A stretch of DNA of 25,917 bases. Source: Sulfurovum sp. GTDB lineage: Bacteria > Campylobacterota > Campylobacteria > Campylobacterales > Sulfurovaceae. Both the position numbers and the translations under genes were made by a program. The notes beneath the pieces are model-generated. The model searched no databases, was not told where the DNA came from, and saw only the letters and a list, made by a program, of their open reading frames with translations. The DNA lies in contig JAGGRU010000115.1 of NCBI GenBank assembly GCA_021159425.1, positions 1 to 25,917 of the forward strand, in the 5' to 3' direction. Below are positions 15,548-22,770 of the stretch, in pieces. The stretch's first letter is position 1; each line of letters begins with the position of its first letter.

Positions 15548-15856
15548 ATGAAACTTTATACGGTTATTACTGCCGAATTTGCTCTCAAAGATTTAAAATT
15601 AGCTCAAAATTTTTATGACAACCAGGCAGCACAATTAGGTGATTACTTTTTTGATGCCCTTCTAACTGATATTGAATCGTTACATTTATATGCTGGCATA
15701 CACATCAAAGAATTTGGATACTACAAGATGCTCTCTAAGCGTTTTCCTTATTCCATATATTATGAGATATATGATCATGTAGTAAGAGTTATTGCAGTTT
15801 TAGACCAAAGACAAGACCCCATAAGTAATTATACACAACTTAATAAAAGAGATTAG
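15548..15856 (+). CDS. RelE/ParE-superfamily toxin
   Basis: The 102-residue protein has the RelE/ParE fold pattern: beta strand VITAEFALKDLKLAQNFYD, two helices, then GYYKMLSKRFPYSIYYEIYDHVVRVIAVLDQRQDP, matching the FPY.IYYEI..V.V.AV.H.RR.P signature. In the usual ...HxRRxP position it has DQRQDP, so the histidine and one arginine differ. Whether it acts as a gyrase inhibitor (ParE) or an mRNA cleaver (RelE) cannot be decided from sequence. It converges on tamB, with 15 bp between the stop codons. Confidence 0.85.
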   Translation: MKLYTVITAEFALKDLKLAQNFYDNQAAQLGDYFFDALLTDIESLHLYAGIHIKEFGYYKMLSKRFPYSIYYEIYDHVVRVIAVLDQRQDPISNYTQLNKRD

Positions 15857-15871
15857 ATAAACCTATATATT

Positions 15872-18800
15872 TTATTTGCCAAATATCATAATGTCCTCAT
15901 CAGAAAAATCTCTCTTATAGACAATATCATATGCTTCTGACTCTTCATCGGCAGATATAACACTTTCCAGGGTAGGACTATGTAAGTATTTAACTCTCAC
16001 CTGTGGGATCTCATCATTTATATAAATAAACATGATCTTATCTGTAAGTTTTTTACCCACTTCCATACTCCCGTCAGTTCCAATAGCAAGATGGTCGAGT
16101 TTTATACCCATATCTGAAAGAGCCGACTTAGCCATAGCACCACCCATCATTTTCATCATATCTTCCCCGGAGTTTGTTCCGGCACCCTCTTCGGAATCAA
16201 ACAGAATAATAGAGAGTATCTGCTCTTTCTTCAAAGAAGGCACAGAAGAGAAAATAATCGTTGGTGTAGCAGGTGTACCTGAAACAGCAATAGTGATAAG
16301 ATGGTTTAAAGACTTATATTTAACAGAGATGTCAAGAAGTGGTTTACTCGGATTTCCTGTAAAATAGATGTTAGATCTATCCAGTACAAACTTTTTGCCT
16401 TCAAAAGTATAAGACCCGCCTTTAAGTATATTGGCTTCACCTAGGATCATTGGTTCACCACGTTCACCTTTGTGTATATCAAGATCGACTGTTGCCTCAA
16501 TATCTATAGGACCTTGTTTATAAACAAGCGGTTTTTTTGTTGTAACATCTATCATCATAGAAAGATTATCCATAAACGGACTTCCTTCCTCTTTTTTCAT
16601 ATCTTGCACAATAAGTATATCACTGTCAGAAGGATAGGTTTTAGTACCCAGATCATAATAGATCTTTCCTCCAAGCAATACAACCTTACCTTTTACAGAA
16701 GTTTTTTCTCCATTCAAAACAGTTTTAATATTAATAGCAGAATCAAGTTCTATCATCTTATGTGCAATATGCAAATTACTTGCATCAGCAGAGATATCAC
16801 CTTTTTTTGTTTTCAGATCGTAGGTTCCAACAACTTGCAGTTGATCATTTAACCAAAGCGGTGCAATTTCAATGATATTTTCTTTCATATTGATCACTGA
16901 AGGCTTTGTAGAAAATATCTTCATTTCATCATAAGTTACAGTATAAGACTTAAGTTGAACTTTTGATTTATCTGCACTTAGCACCAATTTTACATCATTG
17001 ATAAGATACTCTGTTTTACGGTCAGAATGATAAATGATCTTAGGTGAAGAGAGAGTCAGGTTTGCCTGTTTTAATTTCATGATATCAACAGATAAGTTCA
17101 AGGCACCTTCAACAGGTGGCAAGTCTTCTAAAGTATAAAAAGATTTGACAGAAGTCATTAATGACTCCATAGAATCAACCTTAGCATTAATAGTGATCTT
17201 CTCTTCTGCAAGACCTTTTACATCAGTCACTAAACCTCCAAGTCTGATGTTACCATCTACTTTTCCATTCTCTAACAGATATTTAATATCTGAAGCTAGT
17301 TCTTTAGATTTCAAGTTTAGGGTTGCATCTTTTTTACCAAGGTCTGCATTGATAACCAGTGGAGAGATCGCATTCCATTTTACATTTTTATCGAAATTTA
17401 TTAAAAGAGAATCTTTAGGTATGATACTTGTTACTTTAGCCTTCAGTGTTTCACCATAAATAATATCAGCATCTATATTTGTAATATTGGAAGTGATCTT
17501 TGCTGTTGCATTAAGAGGAGTGATCTTCTCAAAGTTTAAAGGTACATCTATCACAGCATTCACTTTTGTTCCATTGAGTTCACCCGGTAAAGCAATCATT
17601 TTATCTACTTCAATGGCTTCTGTTGTTTCTATATGAAATAACCCTTTTTTAAAGTCAGAGGAGACAAAACTGCCTTTTAAACCATCCGAAGAGATATCTG
17701 TTTTAACACTTTTAAGATCACCGGAATATTTCACCTTGAAATTGTTTAAAGGTTGTACCAATTTTGCATCGATCCCGATCACTTTATCAGCTTTGATCTC
17801 TCCGGAGTAAGACATGTTCTTATCCATCAGGAACTTGTTGGTTACAGAAATATCTTTTGCATAGGGTGTTGTTATCATTATCTGAGTATCAGCAACCATA
17901 GTATTGTCTTTTATTGTATAAACCACGTGGCTTAGCAGAGAATCAATATCTATATTAAAGGCTTTACTTGTATTGTCATCTGTACTGTTAGCATCAGATT
18001 TCTCTACAAGTAATAATTCTTTTGCTTTAGCCTTCAAGTCTGCTACAACATGCTCTTTACTTGCATCTATATCAATAGTTATATCACCTATTGCTTCTCT
18101 TCGCACAGGCAATTGATAAAGCGTAAACAGTTCTTCATTTGGACTGATTACAACCGGACCTAAAATTTGATTATCTTTAATTTTTCCCTTATATGTAATG
18201 TTAGAAAGATTTGTTGTACCATTTAGATCTACATAACCATTTTCGACTACAAGTTTTTGTGTATTGAATTTAACATCTTTTAGATGTAATAAAAGATCCA
18301 AAATATTTACAGGATCATATGTAGCAGGTACAATTTGCGTAGTCATTGATTTAAGTAAAACATATTTAGGTATGAGATGATTCACTTCTTTGTCTTCTTC
18401 AGTTTTTTTATCATCAGAAATTACTGTACGGTTCTCATCAATATTCGGGTCTGCACTTGCATTTGTTTCCGGTACAAAAAGATGTTGCAGCGCAAGAGTA
18501 TTGATCTCTTTAAGGTTAATATCTTCAAACGTCAAAGTCTCATCTTTAAGATTTCCGGAAATATCTATATGAGAAACATTCGAGTCAAATAAAAGAGTAA
18601 AGTTACCCACAGCCATACTATTTACACTGTTTGACATAAGCTTTTCAATATCTGTATTAAAATCTTTTACTTCAACTTTAACTTGTTCTATATTTGCAGT
18701 TTTATAGAGTCTTGGCTGTATAGATGTAAGAAAATATTTTAACTCTACTTCTTTGGGAATAAGCGGATTGAGTGGTTCTTTCTTTTCATTTTCTGCAGTT

Positions 18801-19471
18801 TTGTCTGTTTCCGTTTTCTCTTCTTTTGTACTATTTTTATCTTTTGCTAAAAACATTTTTTCCAAAAAGACAGAGTCTATCTCTTCTGCTAAAAGTTGCT
18901 CTATCTGTAACTTACCATCTTCAAGCGATGCTTCAAGTAAGACTTTAACTACATTTGTATCAAGCTGTAAAGAAAGATTGTTTATATCCAACGAATCACT
19001 GGCATAGGTAACATCCTCAACATCCAAGACCGTTTTAGAGATAAGAATTCCCTGTTCTTCAAAAGGCTTTACCGTTAAATGTACTTTACCCACAGTAATG
19101 ACCACCGGTAAAGGGGAAGAGGTACTATTGTCATCTACACTTTTAGGAAAAGAGGCTATCAACTCTTTTACCACAGCAACATCAAGATCTTCACCGCTTA
19201 TTTCATTGATCGCCACTCTTTTATAAAGGATTTTAGATGGATTCCATGAAAACTTTATATTTTTAGTAATATTTTTATTGTCAAATTTCAAACCTGCTAT
19301 AGTCACACCCGTAAAAACATTTCCCCTAATGTCATCATAAGAGATGTTATAATCAGGAGCAAACTTATCTGCAGCTTTTTTAATGACCCATGAGGAGTTT
19401 GCAGCAAAAACAATTGCAACGACCAGAACTACGAAAAAAATCAGGAAACTATAAAATATTTTTTTTATCAA
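15872..19471 (-). CDS. tamB: TamB-like translocation and assembly module protein
   Basis: This 1199-residue protein is an inner-membrane-anchored, periplasm-spanning beta-helical bridge. An N-terminal signal anchor (FLIFFVVLVVAIVFAANS) is followed by a long repetitive beta-rich region with many Asn/Asp/Lys turns and a few acidic low-complexity linkers (about residues 215-235 and 345-365). The C-terminal TamB/DUF490 domain contains GEANILKGGSYTFEGKKFVLDRSNIYFTGNPSKP in pieces. TamB-type proteins work with TamA in outer-membrane protein assembly or as lipid conduits. It starts with TTG at 19471, overlapping the tamA TGA as TTGA, with AGGA upstream. Its last 100 coding bases are duplicated at 15186-15285. 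Confidence 0.85.
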   Translation of the reverse strand: MIKKIFYSFLIFFVVLVVAIVFAANSSWVIKKAADKFAPDYNISYDDIRGNVFTGVTIAGLKFDNKNITKNIKFSWNPSKILYKRVAINEISGEDLDVAVVKELIASFPKSVDDNSTSSPLPVVITVGKVHLTVKPFEEQGILISKTVLDVEDVTYASDSLDINNLSLQLDTNVVKVLLEASLEDGKLQIEQLLAEEIDSVFLEKMFLAKDKNSTKEEKTETDKTAENEKKEPLNPLIPKEVELKYFLTSIQPRLYKTANIEQVKVEVKDFNTDIEKLMSNSVNSMAVGNFTLLFDSNVSHIDISGNLKDETLTFEDINLKEINTLALQHLFVPETNASADPNIDENRTVISDDKKTEEDKEVNHLIPKYVLLKSMTTQIVPATYDPVNILDLLLHLKDVKFNTQKLVVENGYVDLNGTTNLSNITYKGKIKDNQILGPVVISPNEELFTLYQLPVRREAIGDITIDIDASKEHVVADLKAKAKELLLVEKSDANSTDDNTSKAFNIDIDSLLSHVVYTIKDNTMVADTQIMITTPYAKDISVTNKFLMDKNMSYSGEIKADKVIGIDAKLVQPLNNFKVKYSGDLKSVKTDISSDGLKGSFVSSDFKKGLFHIETTEAIEVDKMIALPGELNGTKVNAVIDVPLNFEKITPLNATAKITSNITNIDADIIYGETLKAKVTSIIPKDSLLINFDKNVKWNAISPLVINADLGKKDATLNLKSKELASDIKYLLENGKVDGNIRLGGLVTDVKGLAEEKITINAKVDSMESLMTSVKSFYTLEDLPPVEGALNLSVDIMKLKQANLTLSSPKIIYHSDRKTEYLINDVKLVLSADKSKVQLKSYTVTYDEMKIFSTKPSVINMKENIIEIAPLWLNDQLQVVGTYDLKTKKGDISADASNLHIAHKMIELDSAINIKTVLNGEKTSVKGKVVLLGGKIYYDLGTKTYPSDSDILIVQDMKKEEGSPFMDNLSMMIDVTTKKPLVYKQGPIDIEATVDLDIHKGERGEPMILGEANILKGGSYTFEGKKFVLDRSNIYFTGNPSKPLLDISVKYKSLNHLITIAVSGTPATPTIIFSSVPSLKKEQILSIILFDSEEGAGTNSGEDMMKMMGGAMAKSALSDMGIKLDHLAIGTDGSMEVGKKLTDKIMFIYINDEIPQVRVKYLHSPTLESVISADEESEAYDIVYKRDFSDEDIMIFGK
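15879..15978. repeat. 100-bp direct repeat, copy 2 (in-frame 3' end of tamB)
   Basis: Identical to 15186-15285. It covers the last ~33 codons of tamB except the final Lys codon and stop. Identity stops abruptly on both sides: the left flanks differ at once, and on the right one mismatch is followed by a shared ATG. The bracketed segment between the copies is 593 bp and holds just the toxin-antitoxin pair with its promoter. Confidence 0.95.
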
Positions 19472-21249
19472 AATGACTGTCCTATCTGGAAGGATATTCC
19501 ATACTGTGAAGCATCTTGTACATTCATACCGACATCCAATTTAAATGGTCCTATGGGAGTCATGTAACGTACACCAACACCTGCTGAAGTAATGATATCA
19601 CCCGTAAAATCATAAGCATCTGCAGTCAGCATTGTGTTATCGGTAAATACCGCTCCATAGAGATCACCCCAAATAGGATAGTCTGCTTCCAAAGAGAGGT
19701 TTGCCCAGGTAGAAGCACCATAGATCGTATCTTCCGTAGGAGAGATGATCACACCCAACTCTCTAAATCCATAAGCACGGTTTGAAAATGCTCCACCGGC
19801 AAAGAAATACTTAGATTCAGGAAGACTGTTTCTCGACTCTTCCTTTATGGCACCTAAAATTCCAACCGTAGCCAGAGTAAGATCTCCAAATGTATATATC
19901 AGCCTGCCTTCAAGTAATGTTTTATTATATAAACTTCCCTCTTCACCATCAGAGAGCCCTGCTTCAGAGTAAAGACGGAAATAATACCCATACTTAGGAT
20001 TTAATTTAGAATCTCTGGCATCATAAGTAAAGTCTAGATACGGGTAAGTAAGAAAGAACTCACCTTCATTCACGGCAAATTGCAGTTCATCACCCTCTCT
20101 TAGATTATCTAAAGCAGTAATATTAATAATTTCAGATGCAATACCTACCTTCAAAGAGACTCTTTCACTTTGATGGTCAAGATAAGCTCTTACAAATCCT
20201 TTTTCTTCCTGGAATCCATCATATTCAAGATTTGAATACCCCAATTTGGCACCTATACCTATATAATAATCAGAAATACTGAAAAGGACCGGTCTGTAAA
20301 AACTTAAAATGGCTAACTGCTCCAATTCTGACCAGGCCAATTGAAGCTTTAAGCGCTGGGCATCACCCATAAAGTTATGTTTTGTGATCGAAGAGTGTAC
20401 ACGCGGACCGACATAAGTATCATAACCGACACCTGCTTCAAAATGGTATGGTTTCTCCATCTCAGAGACAGTAATATCTACAGGTACAACATTGTAAAAT
20501 TTTCTATCTACTCCAACAAGCACAGAATCAAAAGCTAGAAGTCCATAAAGTGCATCAGAGGTATCTTTTACCAATTCTGGACTAAATCGTTCACCTTTTA
20601 CTGCTTTGATCCGTGATTTTATTACATCATCATCAATCGTTTTTGTGCCTGTAACCGTAACATTTCCAAAAGTACATACCCCACCCTTTGCAACAATATA
20701 GCGAAGATCAACACTGTGCTTCTCCAGATCAACATACGCTTTAGAATCCAGCTCATAAGAGCAGTAACCATCGTTCAGTAACTGGGCAGTGATCTTACTT
20801 TTTATAGAGATGAATTTCTTTGCTTGAAAAATTTCATCTTTTTCAAATGAGATCAATGCAGAGATATTATAATCACTGGAGATATTGATATCTCTTATTT
20901 TTACAGGTTCATTTTCCTTGATCTCGATTATAACAGTGGTATTTGTCTCTTTAATGGTATAGTTGGCATCATAAAAACCTTCAGAGTCATAAAAAGCTCT
21001 TAAAGAAGCATGTAGTGTAGGTAAAAGTTTATCTTTGATCGTAGCTGTATCATCTTTCCAGAATTGAAACATATTTTTATGGTCAACACCCAAAGCATCA
21101 TACATTTCAGATTCATCAAAGTACTCTTCACCATGAATATTAATCACATGCGTGGGCAGAACGATCTCTTTTTCATCATCCCCAAAGAGTCCTGCCCAAA
21201 GAGATGTAGACCATAACAACAGCAAAACAACTATGATTTTTTTATACAT
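19468..21249 (-). CDS. tamA: TamA-like Omp85-family outer-membrane protein
   Basis: The 593-residue protein has a Sec signal peptide (KKIIVVLLLLWSTSLWA), POTRA-like domains in the periplasmic half (about residues 25-270, with repeats such as EPVKIRDINIS and GGVCTFGNVTVTGTKTIDDD) and a C-terminal 16-strand barrel of the bacterial surface antigen (D15) family. That barrel has the conserved FFAGGAFSNRAYGFRELG loop (the RGY/F motif region) and GVGVRYMTPIGPFKLDVG, ending in a terminal aromatic (IGQSF) used for Bam recognition. It is expected to pair with the downstream TamB. Genes of this class are distinguished from BamA by the tamB partner. The leader contains an attenuator-like hairpin pair. 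Confidence 0.85.
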   Translation of the reverse strand: MYKKIIVVLLLLWSTSLWAGLFGDDEKEIVLPTHVINIHGEEYFDESEMYDALGVDHKNMFQFWKDDTATIKDKLLPTLHASLRAFYDSEGFYDANYTIKETNTTVIIEIKENEPVKIRDINISSDYNISALISFEKDEIFQAKKFISIKSKITAQLLNDGYCSYELDSKAYVDLEKHSVDLRYIVAKGGVCTFGNVTVTGTKTIDDDVIKSRIKAVKGERFSPELVKDTSDALYGLLAFDSVLVGVDRKFYNVVPVDITVSEMEKPYHFEAGVGYDTYVGPRVHSSITKHNFMGDAQRLKLQLAWSELEQLAILSFYRPVLFSISDYYIGIGAKLGYSNLEYDGFQEEKGFVRAYLDHQSERVSLKVGIASEIINITALDNLREGDELQFAVNEGEFFLTYPYLDFTYDARDSKLNPKYGYYFRLYSEAGLSDGEEGSLYNKTLLEGRLIYTFGDLTLATVGILGAIKEESRNSLPESKYFFAGGAFSNRAYGFRELGVIISPTEDTIYGASTWANLSLEADYPIWGDLYGAVFTDNTMLTADAYDFTGDIITSAGVGVRYMTPIGPFKLDVGMNVQDASQYGISFQIGQSF

Positions 21250-21266
21250 TATTTTAATTTCCCTAA

Positions 21267-21307
21267 TAAAGTGCTATTTTATCTAAAACACTTTAATCTT
21301 TAAAGTG
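21267..21307 (-). promoter_or_regulatory. three-segment alternative hairpin in the tamA leader
   Basis: Read on the minus strand: CACTTTA (21301-21307), loop, TAAAGTG (21289-21295), TTTTAGAT, then another CACTTTA (21267-21273). The middle segment can pair with either neighbour. The first pairing followed by TTTT resembles an intrinsic terminator; the second would pre-empt it. The third segment lies just before the tamA ribosome-binding site (AGGG). Alternatively, the first hairpin may simply end the upstream gene. Confidence 0.4.
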
Positions 21308-21313
21308 GATTTG

Positions 21314-22108
21314 TTATTTCCAATACGTATTTAACCTGATATTCCAACCTTTACGCCACCGCTCTTCTCCTCTTGCTTTAGGAGAATTTTTAATACGCCT
21401 GCTTAACATTGCTTTGGCTGAAAGTGCAAATGCTTTTTGCTTATTCATTTCATTTGGATCCATATGCTCAAGTACTTGAAGAAGCCCCCATCCCTGACCT
21501 TTATAACGTTCACTTTTCAGCGTTCCCTCACCTTTGAAATTGGTATAGTCAAGCAGTACATAAAGACCTCTTTCATTCACTGAACCATCTCTGTTATACA
21601 GGACTTCATCAAAACGTTTTTTAACCAAAGCTTTTCTTCTGGGATCATCAATGGTATTCAGCATTTGAGGTAGTGCTTTGGCTAAACGGTCAGCCATGAA
21701 TTCTGCCTGATAGGGCATGGTATTTTTAAGAAAATGAAATAACTCCATATACTGTTTACTCTTTGCTTTTTTAGCTGCATAGAATTCAGATTTGGAGTTC
21801 CATGGAAGTGCTGTTTTAGAATTAAGCCATGAAGGCATCTTTACATCTCTTTTTTCCATAAAAGCCACAACCATAGGAAATACTTCTCTAAAACGTTCGG
21901 TATGCCCTTTAGAAAACCAAATAAAATGGCCTATACCCACTGATGCGAAATCTTCACCCTTATTCCAATGCACTAAATACTTATCTAGTCCGGCCCCTTC
22001 ATTTTTCCATACTTTTTGGGCAATATAATTTGCCTGATCCTTTGTGAGTTTAATCTCTGAGGATAAAAGTGTTGATAGTAATAAAATAAAAAATAAAAAT
22101 GCTCTCAT
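21314..22108 (-). CDS. periplasmic protein with lysozyme-like fold signature
   Basis: With the ATG at 22108 the product is 264 residues and starts with a signal peptide (MRAFLFFILLLSTLLSS). The mature N-terminus contains KVWKNEGAGLDKYLVHWN (Glu37) and then FASVGIGHFIW (58-61 GIGH). This spacing, Glu followed 20 residues on by S/T-x-GIGH, mirrors the catalytic region of T4-type phage lysozymes. The remaining 200 residues are not recognised. It is inferred to be a cell-wall muramidase or a catalytically altered relative. GGAG lies seven bases before the chosen start; the ATG at 22144 adds 12 residues and would overlap the divergent META gene. It is encoded 64 bp upstream of tamA on the same strand. 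Confidence 0.7.
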   Translation of the reverse strand: MRAFLFFILLLSTLLSSEIKLTKDQANYIAQKVWKNEGAGLDKYLVHWNKGEDFASVGIGHFIWFSKGHTERFREVFPMVVAFMEKRDVKMPSWLNSKTALPWNSKSEFYAAKKAKSKQYMELFHFLKNTMPYQAEFMADRLAKALPQMLNTIDDPRRKALVKKRFDEVLYNRDGSVNERGLYVLLDYTNFKGEGTLKSERYKGQGWGLLQVLEHMDPNEMNKQKAFALSAKAMLSRRIKNSPKARGEERWRKGWNIRLNTYWK

Positions 22109-22142
22109 AAATGCTCCGTTAATGATTTCAATGTATAGTTGC

Positions 22143-22607
22143 ATGATTATACACTATAAAAGAGAGTTTTTTAATGCTAACGAAAAAAATATTTACACAA
22201 CACTCCTGATCTCTTTATTGAGTACTATTGTATCAGCAGATGCGATCACGAAAGATGATCTGTCTGACCTCAATGGGAATTGGCATTTACGTGCATTAGA
22301 TGGTCATGAAGTCAGAAAAGCAAGAGCTATATTAGACGTTCATGGCGAACAGATGATCATCAATGGATTTGATGGATGCAATAGTATTTACGGTGTCCTA
22401 ACAGCACATAATAAAACAACTTTCTCCGCTACTCTCACATCAACACGAATGGCTTGCAGACAATCCATACACAGATACGTAAGCAAAAGGCTACATGAAA
22501 CGGTACAAGAGGGATTTACCATTACTGAAGGTAAAAGATATGGAGTTGAAGGCATTACACTAAAAAGTAAAAATCATGATCTCTTCTTTAAAAAGATGGG
22601 GGATTAA
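22143..22607 (+). CDS. META-domain (HslJ-like) exported protein, start uncertain
   Basis: The C-terminal ~115 residues match the META/HslJ fold: LNGNWHLRALDGHEV, INGFDGCNSIYGVLTA (the conserved GCN.. G motif) and TSTRMACRQ with a second Cys able to pair with the first, ending DLFFKKMGD. Such proteins are periplasmic or lipid-anchored and linked to stress or motility; the function is unclear. The sequence before the domain, NIYTTLLISLLSTIVSADA, is a signal peptide. The ATG at 22143 gives an unusually long n-region and no ribosome-binding site. A better placed ATG at 22174 is out of frame by one base at an A7 run. Either the start is atypical or the gene carries a frameshift. Confidence 0.75.
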   Translation: MIIHYKREFFNANEKNIYTTLLISLLSTIVSADAITKDDLSDLNGNWHLRALDGHEVRKARAILDVHGEQMIINGFDGCNSIYGVLTAHNKTTFSATLTSTRMACRQSIHRYVSKRLHETVQEGFTITEGKRYGVEGITLKSKNHDLFFKKMGD

Positions 22608-22614
22608 CAATTTT

Positions 22615-22647
22615 GAATTTTAAATGTTGAATGTTAAATTAAAATTC
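22615..22647. terminator. hairpin between convergent META gene and murF
   Basis: GAATTTTAA (22615-22623) pairs perfectly with TTAAAATTC (22639-22647) around a 15-base AT-rich loop. It begins eight bases after the META-gene stop. Being symmetrical and AT-rich it could act on transcripts from both sides. Confidence 0.4.
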
Positions 22648-22770
22648 TTTTGTTTGAGTTTGCTGTAGATTTGGCTAAACGGCGTGAGTGAAGAGAGGAA
22701 GCTTACTTCCAGTAAGTGACTGAACGAAACGAAGCCGTTTCGTCAAAGATGCAGTAAAATCAGACAAAAG
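22647..22770. repeat. 124-bp imperfect inverted-repeat element at the murF 3' end
   Basis: The 37-bp arms at 22647-22683 and 22734-22770 match at 29 of 37 positions when one is reverse-complemented, both starting CTTTTGT and ending AAACGGC. The centre holds a small GGAAG/CTTCC hairpin and the sequence GTGACTGAACGAAACG. No ORF. The murF stop TGA (22760-22762) lies inside the right arm, so the element starts exactly at the end of the gene. It is structurally reminiscent of, but not the same as, the 267-bp element at 11938. Confidence 0.6.

Noticed and set aside
15186..15978. Target-site duplication of a transposon
   Set aside because: 100 bp is far longer than any transposase-made duplication, and there is no transposase or terminal inverted repeat in the bracketed segment.
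16472..16852. Plus-strand ORFs opposite tamB, tamA, purL and purH
   Set aside because: They lie fully inside well-identified genes on the other strand, are Phe/Cys/Ser-rich and show no start signals.
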